Shown here: positions 1 through 9,394 of the stretch, in pieces
Layout: each line of letters opens with the position of its first letter
Numbering within the stretch: the stretch's first letter is position 1
Assembly: GCA_002393575.1 (NCBI GenBank)
Contig: DGSN01000032.1
Location: 46,897 to 110,896 of the forward strand
Source of the DNA: Prevotellaceae bacterium UBA4361
GTDB taxonomy: Bacteria; Bacteroidota; Bacteroidia; Bacteroidales; Bacteroidaceae
Reading direction: 5' to 3'
Length of the DNA: 64,000 nucleotides
Notes under the pieces: model-generated
Databases searched by the model: none
Told to the model about the DNA's origin: nothing
Seen by the model: only the letters and a program-made list of their open reading frames with translations
Program-made: the position numbers and the translations under genes

Positions 1-2
1 AT

Positions 3-3000
3 GCCAAGACTTACGATTGCGGAGATGTTTTCACCCAACTCATTCCCGACCTTGAAGAAGCGACTGTCACAGAAGGTAGCCAGCTCCACACTATATCCAT
101 CAACACTGAGCGAGTTGAGTCTTTCTGCAAGGAAAATGGTGTTTTCAAAAGCACACTCTTCACCATGGCATACGCCTTTCTGCTTGCAAAATTCAACAAT
201 GAGCCAGAATCGCTGTTCACCACCGTTTACAATGGTCGCAACGACAAGCGTTTGAGCAATACGGTTGGCATGTTTGTCAAGACGCTGCCCGTTTATGCCA
301 AGTTCGACAATGACACATCGGTGCTCGACTACTTGAAAGCAGGGCAGGAGCAAATCAGCGGATGCCGACAGCACGACATCTATTCTTTCAGCGACCTCAT
401 GGAAGACCTCAACTTACAGAGCAATTCCATGTTCGCATGGCATGCCACACTCTTTGCCGACGACCAATTTGGTGACAAGCCAATGGAGGCTGAACGCATC
501 GGCAACAGCACACTCGATGTTTCACTTTACCTAAAAGCCTTCATCAGAGATGGACATTTTCAGGTGAAGGCAGAATACCGTTCAAACGAATATTCCCAGG
601 CACTCATCAGCCAGTATCTGGAAAGTTATGAAGCAGTGATTGAAGGTATGCTTTCCTGCCAATATCTGCGCGACATAGACATAGCTACCGCTTCTCAGGT
701 TCAGACACTCGACTCTTTCAATCAGAACGATGTCGATTACGACTCCACTCAGACCATCGTTTCCCTGTTCCTTCAGCAAGCGAAAGCAACTCCCGACAAC
801 ATTGCTGTTGTTTTCAAGGAAAAACGCTACACGTACCAGCAAGTGGATGCCATCAGCAACAGCATTGCATCCTGCCTGGCAGGGAAAGGACTGGGGCAAG
901 GCGATGTCGTTTCGGTACTGATACCACGTTGCGAATGGATGGCAATTGCATCGTTGGGTATTCTGAAAGCAGGATGTGCCTATCAACCGCTCGACCCAAG
1001 TTATCCGAAGGAGCGACTGAATTTCATGATGCAGGATGCCAATGCACGTTTGCTTCTGAGTCTCGACGAAGCTATTCTGTCCAAGCAGCAGGCAAAGGAA
1101 GGTGAGGGATGGCTCGACGGTCTCGACATTCTGAACGAGAGGAATATCCCTGTCTTAGACCTCAATGAATTCAACCCACAGGACTATGACCAGCATTTCG
1201 CTTCGGCTACGGTTTCGCCCGACTCACTCTTCATTTTGCTCTACACATCCGGTTCCACAGGTATTCCTAAGGGATGCCAACTCACACATGGAAACCTGGT
1301 TGCGTTCTGCCACTGGTACCAGAGATTCTACTCCTTGCAGCCAGAACACAACGTGGCAGCATACGCCAGCTACGGTTTCGATGCTTGCATGATGGACCTG
1401 TACCCAGCACTCACTTGCGGTGCTACGGTTCACATCATTCCAGAAGAAATACGTCTCGACCTCATTGCCCTCAACAATTATTTTGAGCAGAATGCCATCA
1501 CCCATTCGTTCATGACAACCCAAGTGGGCTATCAGTTTGCTTCGAGCATCGAGAACCACTCGCTCCTCAACCTCTCAACAGGTGGTGAGAAATTGGCATC
1601 TATCGTTCCGCCACAAGGTTACCGCTTCTTCAATGTCTATGGCCCTACGGAGTGTACCATCTTCACAACCACTTTCCAGGTGGAGAAGAAAATGAAAGAA
1701 ATTCCAATCGGCAAAGCACTCGACAACATGCGTCTCTACGTGGTTGACACTAAAGGCCATCGACTGCCAGTCGGTGCATCGGGAGAACTGTGGGTGTCAG
1801 GACCACAAGTGAGTCGCGGCTATCTGAATCGACCAGAGAAGACAGCAGAAGTGTATATCGGCAATCCATTCGTTGACTCCGACGCAAGCGACAAGAAATA
1901 TGCACGTGTCTATCGAACGGGCGACATCGTTCGTTTCCTCCCCGATGGAAACATACAGTTTGTCGGTCGTCGCGACGGACAGGTGAAGATTCGCGGATTC
2001 CGCATTGAGCTGAAAGAAGTGGAAGCGGTCATTCGCGATTTCCCTGGCATCAAGGATGCAACCGTGCAAGCCTTCGACGAGGATGGTGGCGGAAAGTTCA
2101 TAGCTGCCTACATCGTTAGCGACCAGCAAATCGACATCGATGCTCTCAACAATTTCATTCTCGACCAGAAACCACCTTACATGGTGCCAGCCGTGACCAT
2201 GCAGATTGATGCCATTCCGCTGAACCAGAACCAGAAAGTGAACAAGCGTGCTTTGCCAAAGCCTGAGAAAAAGGCAACGGCTGCAGAAGAAGTATCGAAT
2301 GTGCCAATGAACGTACTCGAAGAAGAACTCCACAGCATGGTTGCAGCCATCGTCAATAATGAGGACTTCGGAGTAACAACCGTTCTCGGATATGCAGGTT
2401 TCACCTCCATCTCAGCCATCAAACTGGCTGTGCAAGTGAATAAGCGATATGACGTGATGCTCGATGCCAAGTCGCTCGTCAAGACAGGTACTCTGCAAAG
2501 CATTGAAAACGAGATTCTGAAGAAGATGCTTTTCCAGGACACTGACAGCACCGTCAAGAAAGAATCAACACAAGCACAAGATGCACCAACCAGCGCACCT
2601 CTCTCATACGCACAGACGGGAGTCTATTTCGATTGCTTGAAGAACCCTGCATCCACGCTCTACAACATCCCATATCTGCTCACATTCCCTTCAGGTACAG
2701 ACCCGCAGAAGCTGGCTGATGCTGTTGAGAAAGCAGTGAAGAGCCATCCAGAGCTGAGCGTCCACTTCACCACCAAGGGTGACACCATCGTTCAGACCAC
2801 TGAAGGCAGCATTGACATCTCGTTCAGCAAGGGCATAGGAGGCACGATGTCCGAAATGAGCGAAGCACAACTCAGCGAATACAAAAACGAATTTGTTCGT
2901 CCGTTCAACTTGCAGAAAGCCCCACTCTATCGCTTCGAAATTGTAAGGACAGAACAAAACGTCCATCTGCTCATGGACATTCATCATCTCGTTTTCGATG

Positions 3001-6000
3001 GTGGCTCTGCTGACCTTCTCATTCGTCAGATTTGCTCCCTCCTCGAAGGACAAAACATTGAACAGGAAACTTACACCTATCTCCACTTCGTCACCGACCA
3101 GCAGGCAGCTGAGGATACGGATGAATTCCGTGCAGCAAAAGATTTCTTTGCCGAAAAACTGCAAACCTGTGAAGGTGCTAGCGAAATACCTGCCGACCTC
3201 CACTCCGATGAATTAGCCGAGCATGAAGGAGTCATCGGCGAGGCTGTCTGTCCAACCGATTTCGACCGCATCAACGCCTTCTGCCGTGAAAAGGAAATCA
3301 CTCCAGCCCATCTGTTCCTCGCTGCAACAGCTTACGTTGTTTCCCGCTACACCAACAACCGCGAGGTCTATCTCTGCACTGTCAGCAGCGGACGTAGCAA
3401 CTTGAAGATTGCTGACACCGTGGGCATGTTTGTCAACACACTTGCCCTTGGACTGAACATCAGCGATGTCAGTGTGTCCGAATTCCTGAAGCAAACGAGT
3501 GAAACTTTCGACCAAACACTTCGCCACGAGGATTATCCATTCGTGCGCATCGCATCCGACTACGGTTTCCGTCCAGCCATTGCCTATGCTTACCAAGTGG
3601 GTGTCCTTTCTCAATACACTGTCGGTTCGAAGCCTGTTGGTCAGGAACTGCTGGAACTCAACGTTCCGAAATTCAAAATCAACATCAAGATAGAGTCGCG
3701 AGGTGTCGTTGTGCAGTACGACGACTCACTCTATTCTGCTCGTCTCGGCACCGCACTTGCAGAGAGCATTGCTGCCGTAGCAGAACGAATCACGCAGAAT
3801 CCACAAGGCAAGATTCGCCACCTCTCCATCATCAGCAACAATCAGGAAGAAGAGCTCAGCCACCTGCGACAGACAGCCACAGGAGATGCTCCATTCCAGT
3901 TCTTCCACGAATGCATCGCCCACTTCGCACAGACCCAACCTGAGCACGACGCATTAGTGGCTATCGATGCTTCTTATAACTATCAGCAGATGGACGATGC
4001 CACCAACCGTATAGCAATGGCTCTCCGCAAGCGTGGCGTTCAGGAGCGCGACCGAGTGGCACTGCTCCTCCCGCGTACCAGCCGACTCATTCTGTCCCTC
4101 TTCGGTGTACTGAAAGCAGGTGCCGCTTACATTCCATGCGACCCAGAATATCCTGCCGACCGTGTGAAACTCATCCTTGAGGACAGCGAAGCACGCTACA
4201 TCATCACAACCGCCGACCGCATCGACTCCGTTCCAGCAGGAAAGGGCATCGACGTGGAACAGTTGTTGGAAGAACAGACCGATGCCCCATTTGCTGCACC
4301 ATCCATCACCCCTGACGACCTCGCCTACCTCATCTACACCAGCGGTTCCACAGGCAGACCAAAGGGAGTTATGCTCCGTCACGAAGGCATTTGCAACTAC
4401 CTTTACGGCCATCCAGCCAACGTGTTCGCTCATGGTGTGCTCACTGATGCCCGTCGCATTCTCAGTGTCACCACCATTTCCTTCGATGCAGCACTGCAAG
4501 ACATCGGCATGGCATACTTCAACGGCAAGACACTCGTACTCGCCACCGAAGAACAAGCCAACAACCCTCTCGACCTGGCACAACTCATCAACGAGCAACA
4601 CATCAACATGGTGTCGGGCACACCATCGCGCTGGCAAACATGGCTCACCAGCGACGACTTCTGCCAAGCCATCAGCCACGTTGACATCTGCCGTGCAGGT
4701 GGAGAGAAATTCTCCGACCAGCTTCTCAGCCAGATGCGCAGTGTTACTCATGCACGCATCTTCAACTGTTATGGTCCTACAGAAATCACCGTTGCATCCA
4801 ACAACAAGGAACTCACACATGCCAACATCGTGACAGTGGGCCGACCACAACTGAATGTCAAGGAATTCATTGTCGATGCCGACGGCAACGAACTGCCTGT
4901 TGGTGTGGTAGGTGAACTCTATATCGGTGGACGAGGCGTAGCTCGAGGCTACAACAACCTCGACGACATGACTCGCGAACGCTTCATCACCTACTGCCCT
5001 GTGCGCACAGACTGCTCTACGGCAATCCGCATCTACAAGTCGGGCGACTATGCCAAGTGGCTTCCTGATGGCGACGTAGTCATTCTCGGACGAACCGACC
5101 ACCAAATCAAACTGCGTGGACTCCGCATCGAATTGGGCGAAATCGAAAACGTCATGCTCAAAGTCGATGGCATCAAGAAAGTCGTTATACTGATTCGCAA
5201 ACTCAACGGCAAGGAGCACCTCTGCGCATACTACACCGCCGACCACGAAATCGCACCAGAAAACCTGAAAGCCGAAATCTCAAAGAGCCTCACACAGTAC
5301 ATGGTGCCAACAGCATACCTGCAACTTCCAGAAATGCCAATGACACCAAACGGCAAGACAGACGTGAAGGCACTCCCTGAACCACAGCTCGCCAGCACAT
5401 CAGCATACGTTGCCCCTGCCAACGACACGGAACGCAGCTTCTGCGACATCTTCGCTTCCATCCTGCAAATGGAGCGAGTGGGAGCAACCGACAACTTCTT
5501 CGAATTGGGAGGCACCTCCCTCGTTGTCACACGCGTCATCATCGAAGCAGACAAGGCTGGAATGCACGTAGCTTACGGCGATGTCTTCGCCAACCCAACC
5601 CCTCGCCAGCTTGCACGTTTGCTAACAGGAGATGCTGACAGCGAACAGACCGACGAAGTGGCAGCTTTCGACTACTCAGCCATCGATGCTATCCTTCAGC
5701 ACAATACACTCGACAACTTCCGCCAAGGACAACGCCAAAATTTGGGCAACGTACTTCTCACGGGAGCCACAGGCTATCTCGGCATCCACATCCTCCACCG
5801 ACTCATCCAGTCTGATGCACAGATTATCTATTGCCTCGTGCGTGGCAAGAGCCAAGAGAAAGCAGAGAGCCGCTTGCGCACACTTCTCTACTACTACTTC
5901 GCCAATGCCCACAAGGACCTCTTCGGCACACGACTCCACGTCATTATCGGCGACGTAACAGCTGACATCAGCCAACTCACTTCCCACCTCGCACCAACAA

Positions 6001-6878
6001 CCATCAACACCGTCTTCAACTGCGCAGCCATTGTCAAGCACTTCAGCGAAGGCACAGAGATAGAAGACGTGAACATCGGAGGTGCACAGCGATGCGTAGA
6101 TTTCTGCATACAGACAGGCGCACAACTCGTTCATGTATCTACAGCCAGCACCCGAGGACTTTGGGCAGGCGACATCAAGAGCGACACCTTCACCGAGCAA
6201 CGACTCTACATGGGACAATACCTCGGCAACAAGTACATCTACTCCAAGTTCATGGCAGAGCGACTCATCCTCGATGCAGTGGCACATCACGGACTCAACG
6301 CCAAAATCATGCGCGTCGGCAACCTCGCCGCACGTTCCACCGACGGAGAGTTCCAGGCAAACTTCTCCACCAACTCCTTCATGGGGCGCATCAGAGTTTA
6401 CAACATGCTCGGTTGCTGTCCACATGGCATGAGAAACAAGCGCGTCGAGTTCTCCCCAATCAACGAAGTCGCCGATGCCATCGTCCTACTCGCATCCGCA
6501 CCGCAAAAGTGTACCGTCTTCCATCCTTACAATATCCACACCCAGTTCCTTGGCGACGTACTCACCGGACTCACAAGCGTGGGCGAAAAACTCCGCACAG
6601 CCGACGGTTCTACAACCGTAGGCATTCGCTTCGTAGAACAAGAGGAATTTGCAGAAGCTATGGAAGCAGCCAAGTCCGACCCACAGAAAGCACGTCAGAT
6701 GGCATCACTACTCGCCTACCAAGACATGGCACACGGTCAGAAGACCACCGATGTCAACCGCGACAACGACTACACCACCCAGGTGCTCTATCGTCTCGGC
6801 TTCGCCTGGTCGCCAACATCGTGGGACTATGTCGAGCGTATGCTCACAGCCATCGGTGGCTTCGGCTTCTTTGAGTAA
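3..6878 (+). CDS. Non-ribosomal peptide synthetase, (C)-A-T-C-A-T-R, 5'-truncated by window edge
   Basis: The frame is open from base 3, so the gene starts outside the window; 2291 residues are visible and the ATG at 165 is internal. Domains by nucleotide position: C-terminal half of a condensation domain (to about 690, with NTVGMFVKTLPV); adenylation 1 (about 740-2260; YTSGSTGIPKG, YGPTE, GRRDGQVKIRGFRIE); carrier 1 (2300-2530; predicted phosphopantetheine Ser codon 2406-2408); condensation 2 (2590-3830; intact HHLVFDG near 2980); adenylation 2 (3890-5380; YTSGSTGRPKG, YGPTE, GRTDHQIKLRGLRIE); carrier 2 (5420-5640; ELGGTSL, Ser codon 5517-5519); terminal thioester reductase (5740-6878; LLTGATGYLG, YIYSK). 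There is no thioesterase. In known families this end releases the peptide as an aldehyde or alcohol, and dipeptidyl aldehydes often cyclise to pyrazinones. The product is unknown. A MATE exporter and a PPTase follow on the same strand. Confidence 0.95.
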   Translation, partial: AKTYDCGDVFTQLIPDLEEATVTEGSQLHTISINTERVESFCKENGVFKSTLFTMAYAFLLAKFNNEPESLFTTVYNGRNDKRLSNTVGMFVKTLPVYAKFDNDTSVLDYLKAGQEQISGCRQHDIYSFSDLMEDLNLQSNSMFAWHATLFADDQFGDKPMEAERIGNSTLDVSLYLKAFIRDGHFQVKAEYRSNEYSQALISQYLESYEAVIEGMLSCQYLRDIDIATASQVQTLDSFNQNDVDYDSTQTIVSLFLQQAKATPDNIAVVFKEKRYTYQQVDAISNSIASCLAGKGLGQGDVVSVLIPRCEWMAIASLGILKAGCAYQPLDPSYPKERLNFMMQDANARLLLSLDEAILSKQQAKEGEGWLDGLDILNERNIPVLDLNEFNPQDYDQHFASATVSPDSLFILLYTSGSTGIPKGCQLTHGNLVAFCHWYQRFYSLQPEHNVAAYASYGFDACMMDLYPALTCGATVHIIPEEIRLDLIALNNYFEQNAITHSFMTTQVGYQFASSIENHSLLNLSTGGEKLASIVPPQGYRFFNVYGPTECTIFTTTFQVEKKMKEIPIGKALDNMRLYVVDTKGHRLPVGASGELWVSGPQVSRGYLNRPEKTAEVYIGNPFVDSDASDKKYARVYRTGDIVRFLPDGNIQFVGRRDGQVKIRGFRIELKEVEAVIRDFPGIKDATVQAFDEDGGGKFIAAYIVSDQQIDIDALNNFILDQKPPYMVPAVTMQIDAIPLNQNQKVNKRALPKPEKKATAAEEVSNVPMNVLEEELHSMVAAIVNNEDFGVTTVLGYAGFTSISAIKLAVQVNKRYDVMLDAKSLVKTGTLQSIENEILKKMLFQDTDSTVKKESTQAQDAPTSAPLSYAQTGVYFDCLKNPASTLYNIPYLLTFPSGTDPQKLADAVEKAVKSHPELSVHFTTKGDTIVQTTEGSIDISFSKGIGGTMSEMSEAQLSEYKNEFVRPFNLQKAPLYRFEIVRTEQNVHLLMDIHHLVFDGGSADLLIRQICSLLEGQNIEQETYTYLHFVTDQQAAEDTDEFRAAKDFFAEKLQTCEGASEIPADLHSDELAEHEGVIGEAVCPTDFDRINAFCREKEITPAHLFLAATAYVVSRYTNNREVYLCTVSSGRSNLKIADTVGMFVNTLALGLNISDVSVSEFLKQTSETFDQTLRHEDYPFVRIASDYGFRPAIAYAYQVGVLSQYTVGSKPVGQELLELNVPKFKINIKIESRGVVVQYDDSLYSARLGTALAESIAAVAERITQNPQGKIRHLSIISNNQEEELSHLRQTATGDAPFQFFHECIAHFAQTQPEHDALVAIDASYNYQQMDDATNRIAMALRKRGVQERDRVALLLPRTSRLILSLFGVLKAGAAYIPCDPEYPADRVKLILEDSEARYIITTADRIDSVPAGKGIDVEQLLEEQTDAPFAAPSITPDDLAYLIYTSGSTGRPKGVMLRHEGICNYLYGHPANVFAHGVLTDARRILSVTTISFDAALQDIGMAYFNGKTLVLATEEQANNPLDLAQLINEQHINMVSGTPSRWQTWLTSDDFCQAISHVDICRAGGEKFSDQLLSQMRSVTHARIFNCYGPTEITVASNNKELTHANIVTVGRPQLNVKEFIVDADGNELPVGVVGELYIGGRGVARGYNNLDDMTRERFITYCPVRTDCSTAIRIYKSGDYAKWLPDGDVVILGRTDHQIKLRGLRIELGEIENVMLKVDGIKKVVILIRKLNGKEHLCAYYTADHEIAPENLKAEISKSLTQYMVPTAYLQLPEMPMTPNGKTDVKALPEPQLASTSAYVAPANDTERSFCDIFASILQMERVGATDNFFELGGTSLVVTRVIIEADKAGMHVAYGDVFANPTPRQLARLLTGDADSEQTDEVAAFDYSAIDAILQHNTLDNFRQGQRQNLGNVLLTGATGYLGIHILHRLIQSDAQIIYCLVRGKSQEKAESRLRTLLYYYFANAHKDLFGTRLHVIIGDVTADISQLTSHLAPTTINTVFNCAAIVKHFSEGTEIEDVNIGGAQRCVDFCIQTGAQLVHVSTASTRGLWAGDIKSDTFTEQRLYMGQYLGNKYIYSKFMAERLILDAVAHHGLNAKIMRVGNLAARSTDGEFQANFSTNSFMGRIRVYNMLGCCPHGMRNKRVEFSPINEVADAIVLLASAPQKCTVFHPYNIHTQFLGDVLTGLTSVGEKLRTADGSTTVGIRFVEQEEFAEAMEAAKSDPQKARQMASLLAYQDMAHGQKTTDVNRDNDYTTQVLYRLGFAWSPTSWDYVERMLTAIGGFGFFE

Positions 6879-6927
6879 ACGTTAAAAAGTAACTTGGTAC
6901 GATTATAAACCACTCATCTGTGTTTTT

Positions 6928-7072
6928 CAACCACGAATTACTCGAATAAACGAATTTTTGATTTTAATGTTATCAAATTTCTCTAATTTTAAAAATGCCT
7001 GCATTTTTATTCGTGAAATTTGATTATATACTACTCAAAATTAATTCGTTTAATTCGTGAAATTCGTGGTTG
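6928..7072. repeat. Long imperfect inverted repeat with CCACGAATT arms
   Basis: The left arm at 6928-6956 begins CAACCACGAATT. The right arm at 7043-7072 ends AATTCGTGGTTG. The arms match over nearly 30 bp around an AT-rich loop of about 85 bp. The element fills most of the gap between the NRPS and the MATE gene. It could form a large hairpin and end or attenuate read-through, but there is no classic T-tract, so its role is inferred. Similar ACGAATT-type intergenic repeats are common in Bacteroidota. Confidence 0.7.
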
Positions 7073-7133
7073 ATAATAATCCCAACTTATTCTTTATTCT
7101 TCAGTCTTCATTCTTCACTCTCACTTCCCCATC

Positions 7134-8486
7134 ATGAACTCCGATCTGAATAAACAGTTCTACAACTACCTCTGGGCGTACATCCTTGTTGCCCTGTCAG
7201 GATGCCTCGGCAACGTAGTCGATGGCATCATCGTCGGCAACCTCATCAGCGAAGACGGCGTCAGCGCCATCAACCTCTCCAAGCCCATCAACCAGTTCAT
7301 ATTCACACTCCACCTCCTCATCAATGCAGGAGCAGGAATGCTCGTGGCATACGCATTAGGAAAGAAGAACATAGCCGAAGCACAACGCTACTTCGTCCGA
7401 GCCCTCACCCTCAGCACCAGCATCGGCATACTGCTCGCCATTGGCGGAGGTATCATCTTCCTCACACAAACAGCCAACCTCCTCTGCAGCAACGATCAGA
7501 TACGTCCGCTCGCAACCGACTACATGCAGATACTCCTGCTTGGCAACCCTGCCTTCATCCTCCTGTGGGGACTCTCTACGATGGTTGGAGCCGATGGCAG
7601 TCCCAAACTCGTCTCCTTAGCCGTCATCATCGACAACGCAGCCAACCTATGCCTCGACATCGTCTTCATCCAGTGTATGGGTTGGGCCATAGCTGGTTCC
7701 TCCGCAGCAACCGTTGTGGGCCACCTCATCGGCATCGCCATCCTACTCAACCATTGGAGAAAACCAGGCGTGGCACAACTACGACTCAGCATCAAGCCCA
7801 TTCCATCATCCGAACAGAACCAGCAACAAGACACACTCCTCACCTCCTGGCGACAGATAATCTCCCAAGGCGCACCCCTCGCCATTGCCTCCATCAGCCT
7901 CACCCTCCTCATGCTCTCTGCCAACACCATTGTGCTCGACACCCTGGGACGAACAGGCATCTTCGCCTTCGCAGTCTGCATGAACCTCCTGCAAATCTAC
8001 AACCTCTTCGTTTCAGGCACCTGCCAAACACTCCAGTCCCTCGGAGCCATACAAGTAGGGAAAGGAAATGCCGACGGATTGCGACAAGTGATACGGAAAG
8101 CCTTCCGCTTCATCACCGTATCCATGACCATCACCTGCATCCTCGTCTGGATTTTTTCCACAGCCATCGTCCAACTCTTTGGAGCCAACGAACCAGCTTT
8201 CATCGCAGAGGGAAACCATGCACTGCGCATCTTTGCCCTCAGCTTCATCCTCTTCTGCTACATCTACGTGTTGATGATCGTGTATAAGCTCCACAAGCAA
8301 GACAACATGGCATTGTTCATCTCCTTTGCCCTCTCCCTCACCGTCATTCCAGTCCTTTGGGTCATGTCACGATGGCAACCCGCCTACCTCTGGTACAGCT
8401 ACCTCATTGCCTACATCATCGAAGGCATCGCCATCTTCATGATCCACAAAATGACCATTACTTCAAAAGTGAAAAAAGGGGCTTAG
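7134..8486 (+). CDS. MATE-family multidrug/metabolite exporter
   Basis: This 450-residue, very hydrophobic protein has about 12 predicted membrane helices in two MatE-like halves, roughly residues 14-170 and 240-400. The N-terminal part carries the family's helix 1 pattern (LGNVVDGIIVGNLI) and an AGAGMLVAYALGKK turn. MATE proteins export organic cations or drugs across the inner membrane using H+ or Na+ gradients. It lies 255 bp after the NRPS stop on the same strand and just before the PPTase gene. The likely inference is export of, or self-protection from, the NRPS product. A general drug exporter cannot be excluded. Confidence 0.85.
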   Translation: MNSDLNKQFYNYLWAYILVALSGCLGNVVDGIIVGNLISEDGVSAINLSKPINQFIFTLHLLINAGAGMLVAYALGKKNIAEAQRYFVRALTLSTSIGILLAIGGGIIFLTQTANLLCSNDQIRPLATDYMQILLLGNPAFILLWGLSTMVGADGSPKLVSLAVIIDNAANLCLDIVFIQCMGWAIAGSSAATVVGHLIGIAILLNHWRKPGVAQLRLSIKPIPSSEQNQQQDTLLTSWRQIISQGAPLAIASISLTLLMLSANTIVLDTLGRTGIFAFAVCMNLLQIYNLFVSGTCQTLQSLGAIQVGKGNADGLRQVIRKAFRFITVSMTITCILVWIFSTAIVQLFGANEPAFIAEGNHALRIFALSFILFCYIYVLMIVYKLHKQDNMALFISFALSLTVIPVLWVMSRWQPAYLWYSYLIAYIIEGIAIFMIHKMTITSKVKKGA

Positions 8487-8519
8487 TATTTAGAGTTGGT
8501 AAGTTAAAAGTTAATAGTG

Positions 8520-8636
8520 AAAAAGACCCTCCCCAACTATAGACCCCTCCAACTCCCCTGTGAGGGGAAAGAAATAACCATCCGGGTGACTACCCCCTCC
8601 CTCACAGGGAGGGCTGGGGAGGGTCTTTCCCACTTC
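8520..8636. repeat. Dispersed CCTCCC/GGGAGG hairpin element (copy 1)
   Basis: The sequence opens with a CCCTCCCC segment at about 8524 and closes with GGGTGACTACCCCCTCCCTC and CAGGGAGGGCTGGGGAGGG (8585-8625), which are largely complementary to one another. Further copies lie at 58508-58690 and 62365-62455 in this window. The element sits between the MATE and PPTase genes. It is open in the PPTase frame and would falsely extend that protein. Confidence 0.75.
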
Positions 8637-8639
8637 CCC

Positions 8640-9209
8640 ATGTACCTCACCACCCGCATCACACAGTTCGACCTCGCCGCTGCACTCGCCACAGTCAGTG
8701 AACAACGGCGAGAGTACGCAATGCGCTATCATCAAGAGCACGACCGTCGGCTATCCGTTGCCGCATACCAACTGCTGCAACAAGCCCTCCGTGAGGAGTA
8801 CGACATCAACGAAGCCCCCTGGTTCGACTTCGGCAAGCACGGAAAACCCATCCTGCGCGACCACCCCGACATTCATTTCAGCCTAAGCCATTGCCGCTAT
8901 GCAGCAGCCTGTGCCGTTGACAACCAACCCGTAGGCATCGACGTGGAAAGCCTCGACAACTACGACCCATCACTTCTCCCTGCCACCATGAACGAAGCAG
9001 AACAAGCCGAAATACACCGTTCGCCCAACCCGTCCATCACCTTTCTCCGCCTATGGACCATGAAAGAGAGTTACCTGAAAACCACTGGCGAGGGCATAGC
9101 CAATGACATGCGAACAGTACTCACCAACCCATCATTCCATCCTCAACGCTACCAATTCCACACCACTATCTACCCCCAATTTGTTTGCACGCTATGCAAA
9201 CAAAACTAA
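8640..9209 (+). CDS. 4'-phosphopantetheinyl transferase (Sfp/AcpT superfamily)
   Basis: The predicted enzyme transfers phosphopantetheine from CoA to a carrier-protein serine. The 189-residue product carries the family motifs: GKP at 68-70, FSLSHC at 80-85, VGIDVE at 98-103 with the Mg-binding Asp101 and Glu103, and WTMKESYLK at 139-147. The open frame runs back to 8517, but that stretch is a dispersed repeat, so I place the start at the ATG at 8640 (MYLTTRI...). Its position third after the NRPS and exporter suggests it activates the two NRPS carrier domains. It is somewhat short for an Sfp-type enzyme, which is usually 200-230 residues. Confidence 0.87.
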   Translation: MYLTTRITQFDLAAALATVSEQRREYAMRYHQEHDRRLSVAAYQLLQQALREEYDINEAPWFDFGKHGKPILRDHPDIHFSLSHCRYAAACAVDNQPVGIDVESLDNYDPSLLPATMNEAEQAEIHRSPNPSITFLRLWTMKESYLKTTGEGIANDMRTVLTNPSFHPQRYQFHTTIYPQFVCTLCKQN

Positions 9210-9215
9210 GTCATT

Positions 9216-9303
9216 CGTAAGTCCCCATTCCCGTAAGAGTCGTTCCCCACTCCCGTACGAGTCGTTCCCCATTCCCGCATGAGTCGTTCCCCATTCCTGT
9301 TTT
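9216..9303. repeat. 22-bp tandem array, four units
   Basis: Units lie at 9216-9237 (degenerate), 9238-9259, 9260-9281 and 9282-9303. Each of the last three starts GAGTCGTTCCCCA and is followed by TTCCCG-type sequence. The array begins 7 bp after the PPTase stop. Arrays with the same 22-bp period but other unit sequences lie at 29361-29514 and 48604-48691. Confidence 0.85.
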
Positions 9304-9325
9304 TAACATCTATATTACACGGAAA

Positions 9326-9380
9326 AAACCGCAGACTGAACGGTTTTGGAATGTTCAATCTGCGGTTTAAGAAATGTTTA
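9326..9380 (-). terminator. Hairpin terminator between convergent genes
   Basis: AAACCGCAGACTGAAC (9326-9341) pairs with GTTCAATCTGCGGTTT (9353-9368), with a single mismatch. Read on the minus strand, the stem is followed by a T-run (complement of 9323-9328), so it fits termination of the surface-protein gene that stops at 9395. It may also stop rightward transcripts from the PPTase gene. Confidence 0.75.
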
Positions 9381-9394
9381 GTGGGTGTGTAGTC

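Noticed and set aside
3954..5246. 430-aa open frame on the minus strand
   Set aside because: It is antisense to the NRPS A2 region, has no family motif, and arises from the codon bias of the real gene.
7202..8287. 361-aa frame overlapping the MATE gene
   Set aside because: Composition is dominated by His, Arg and Pro, as expected for a shadow frame; the MATE frame has real membrane helices.
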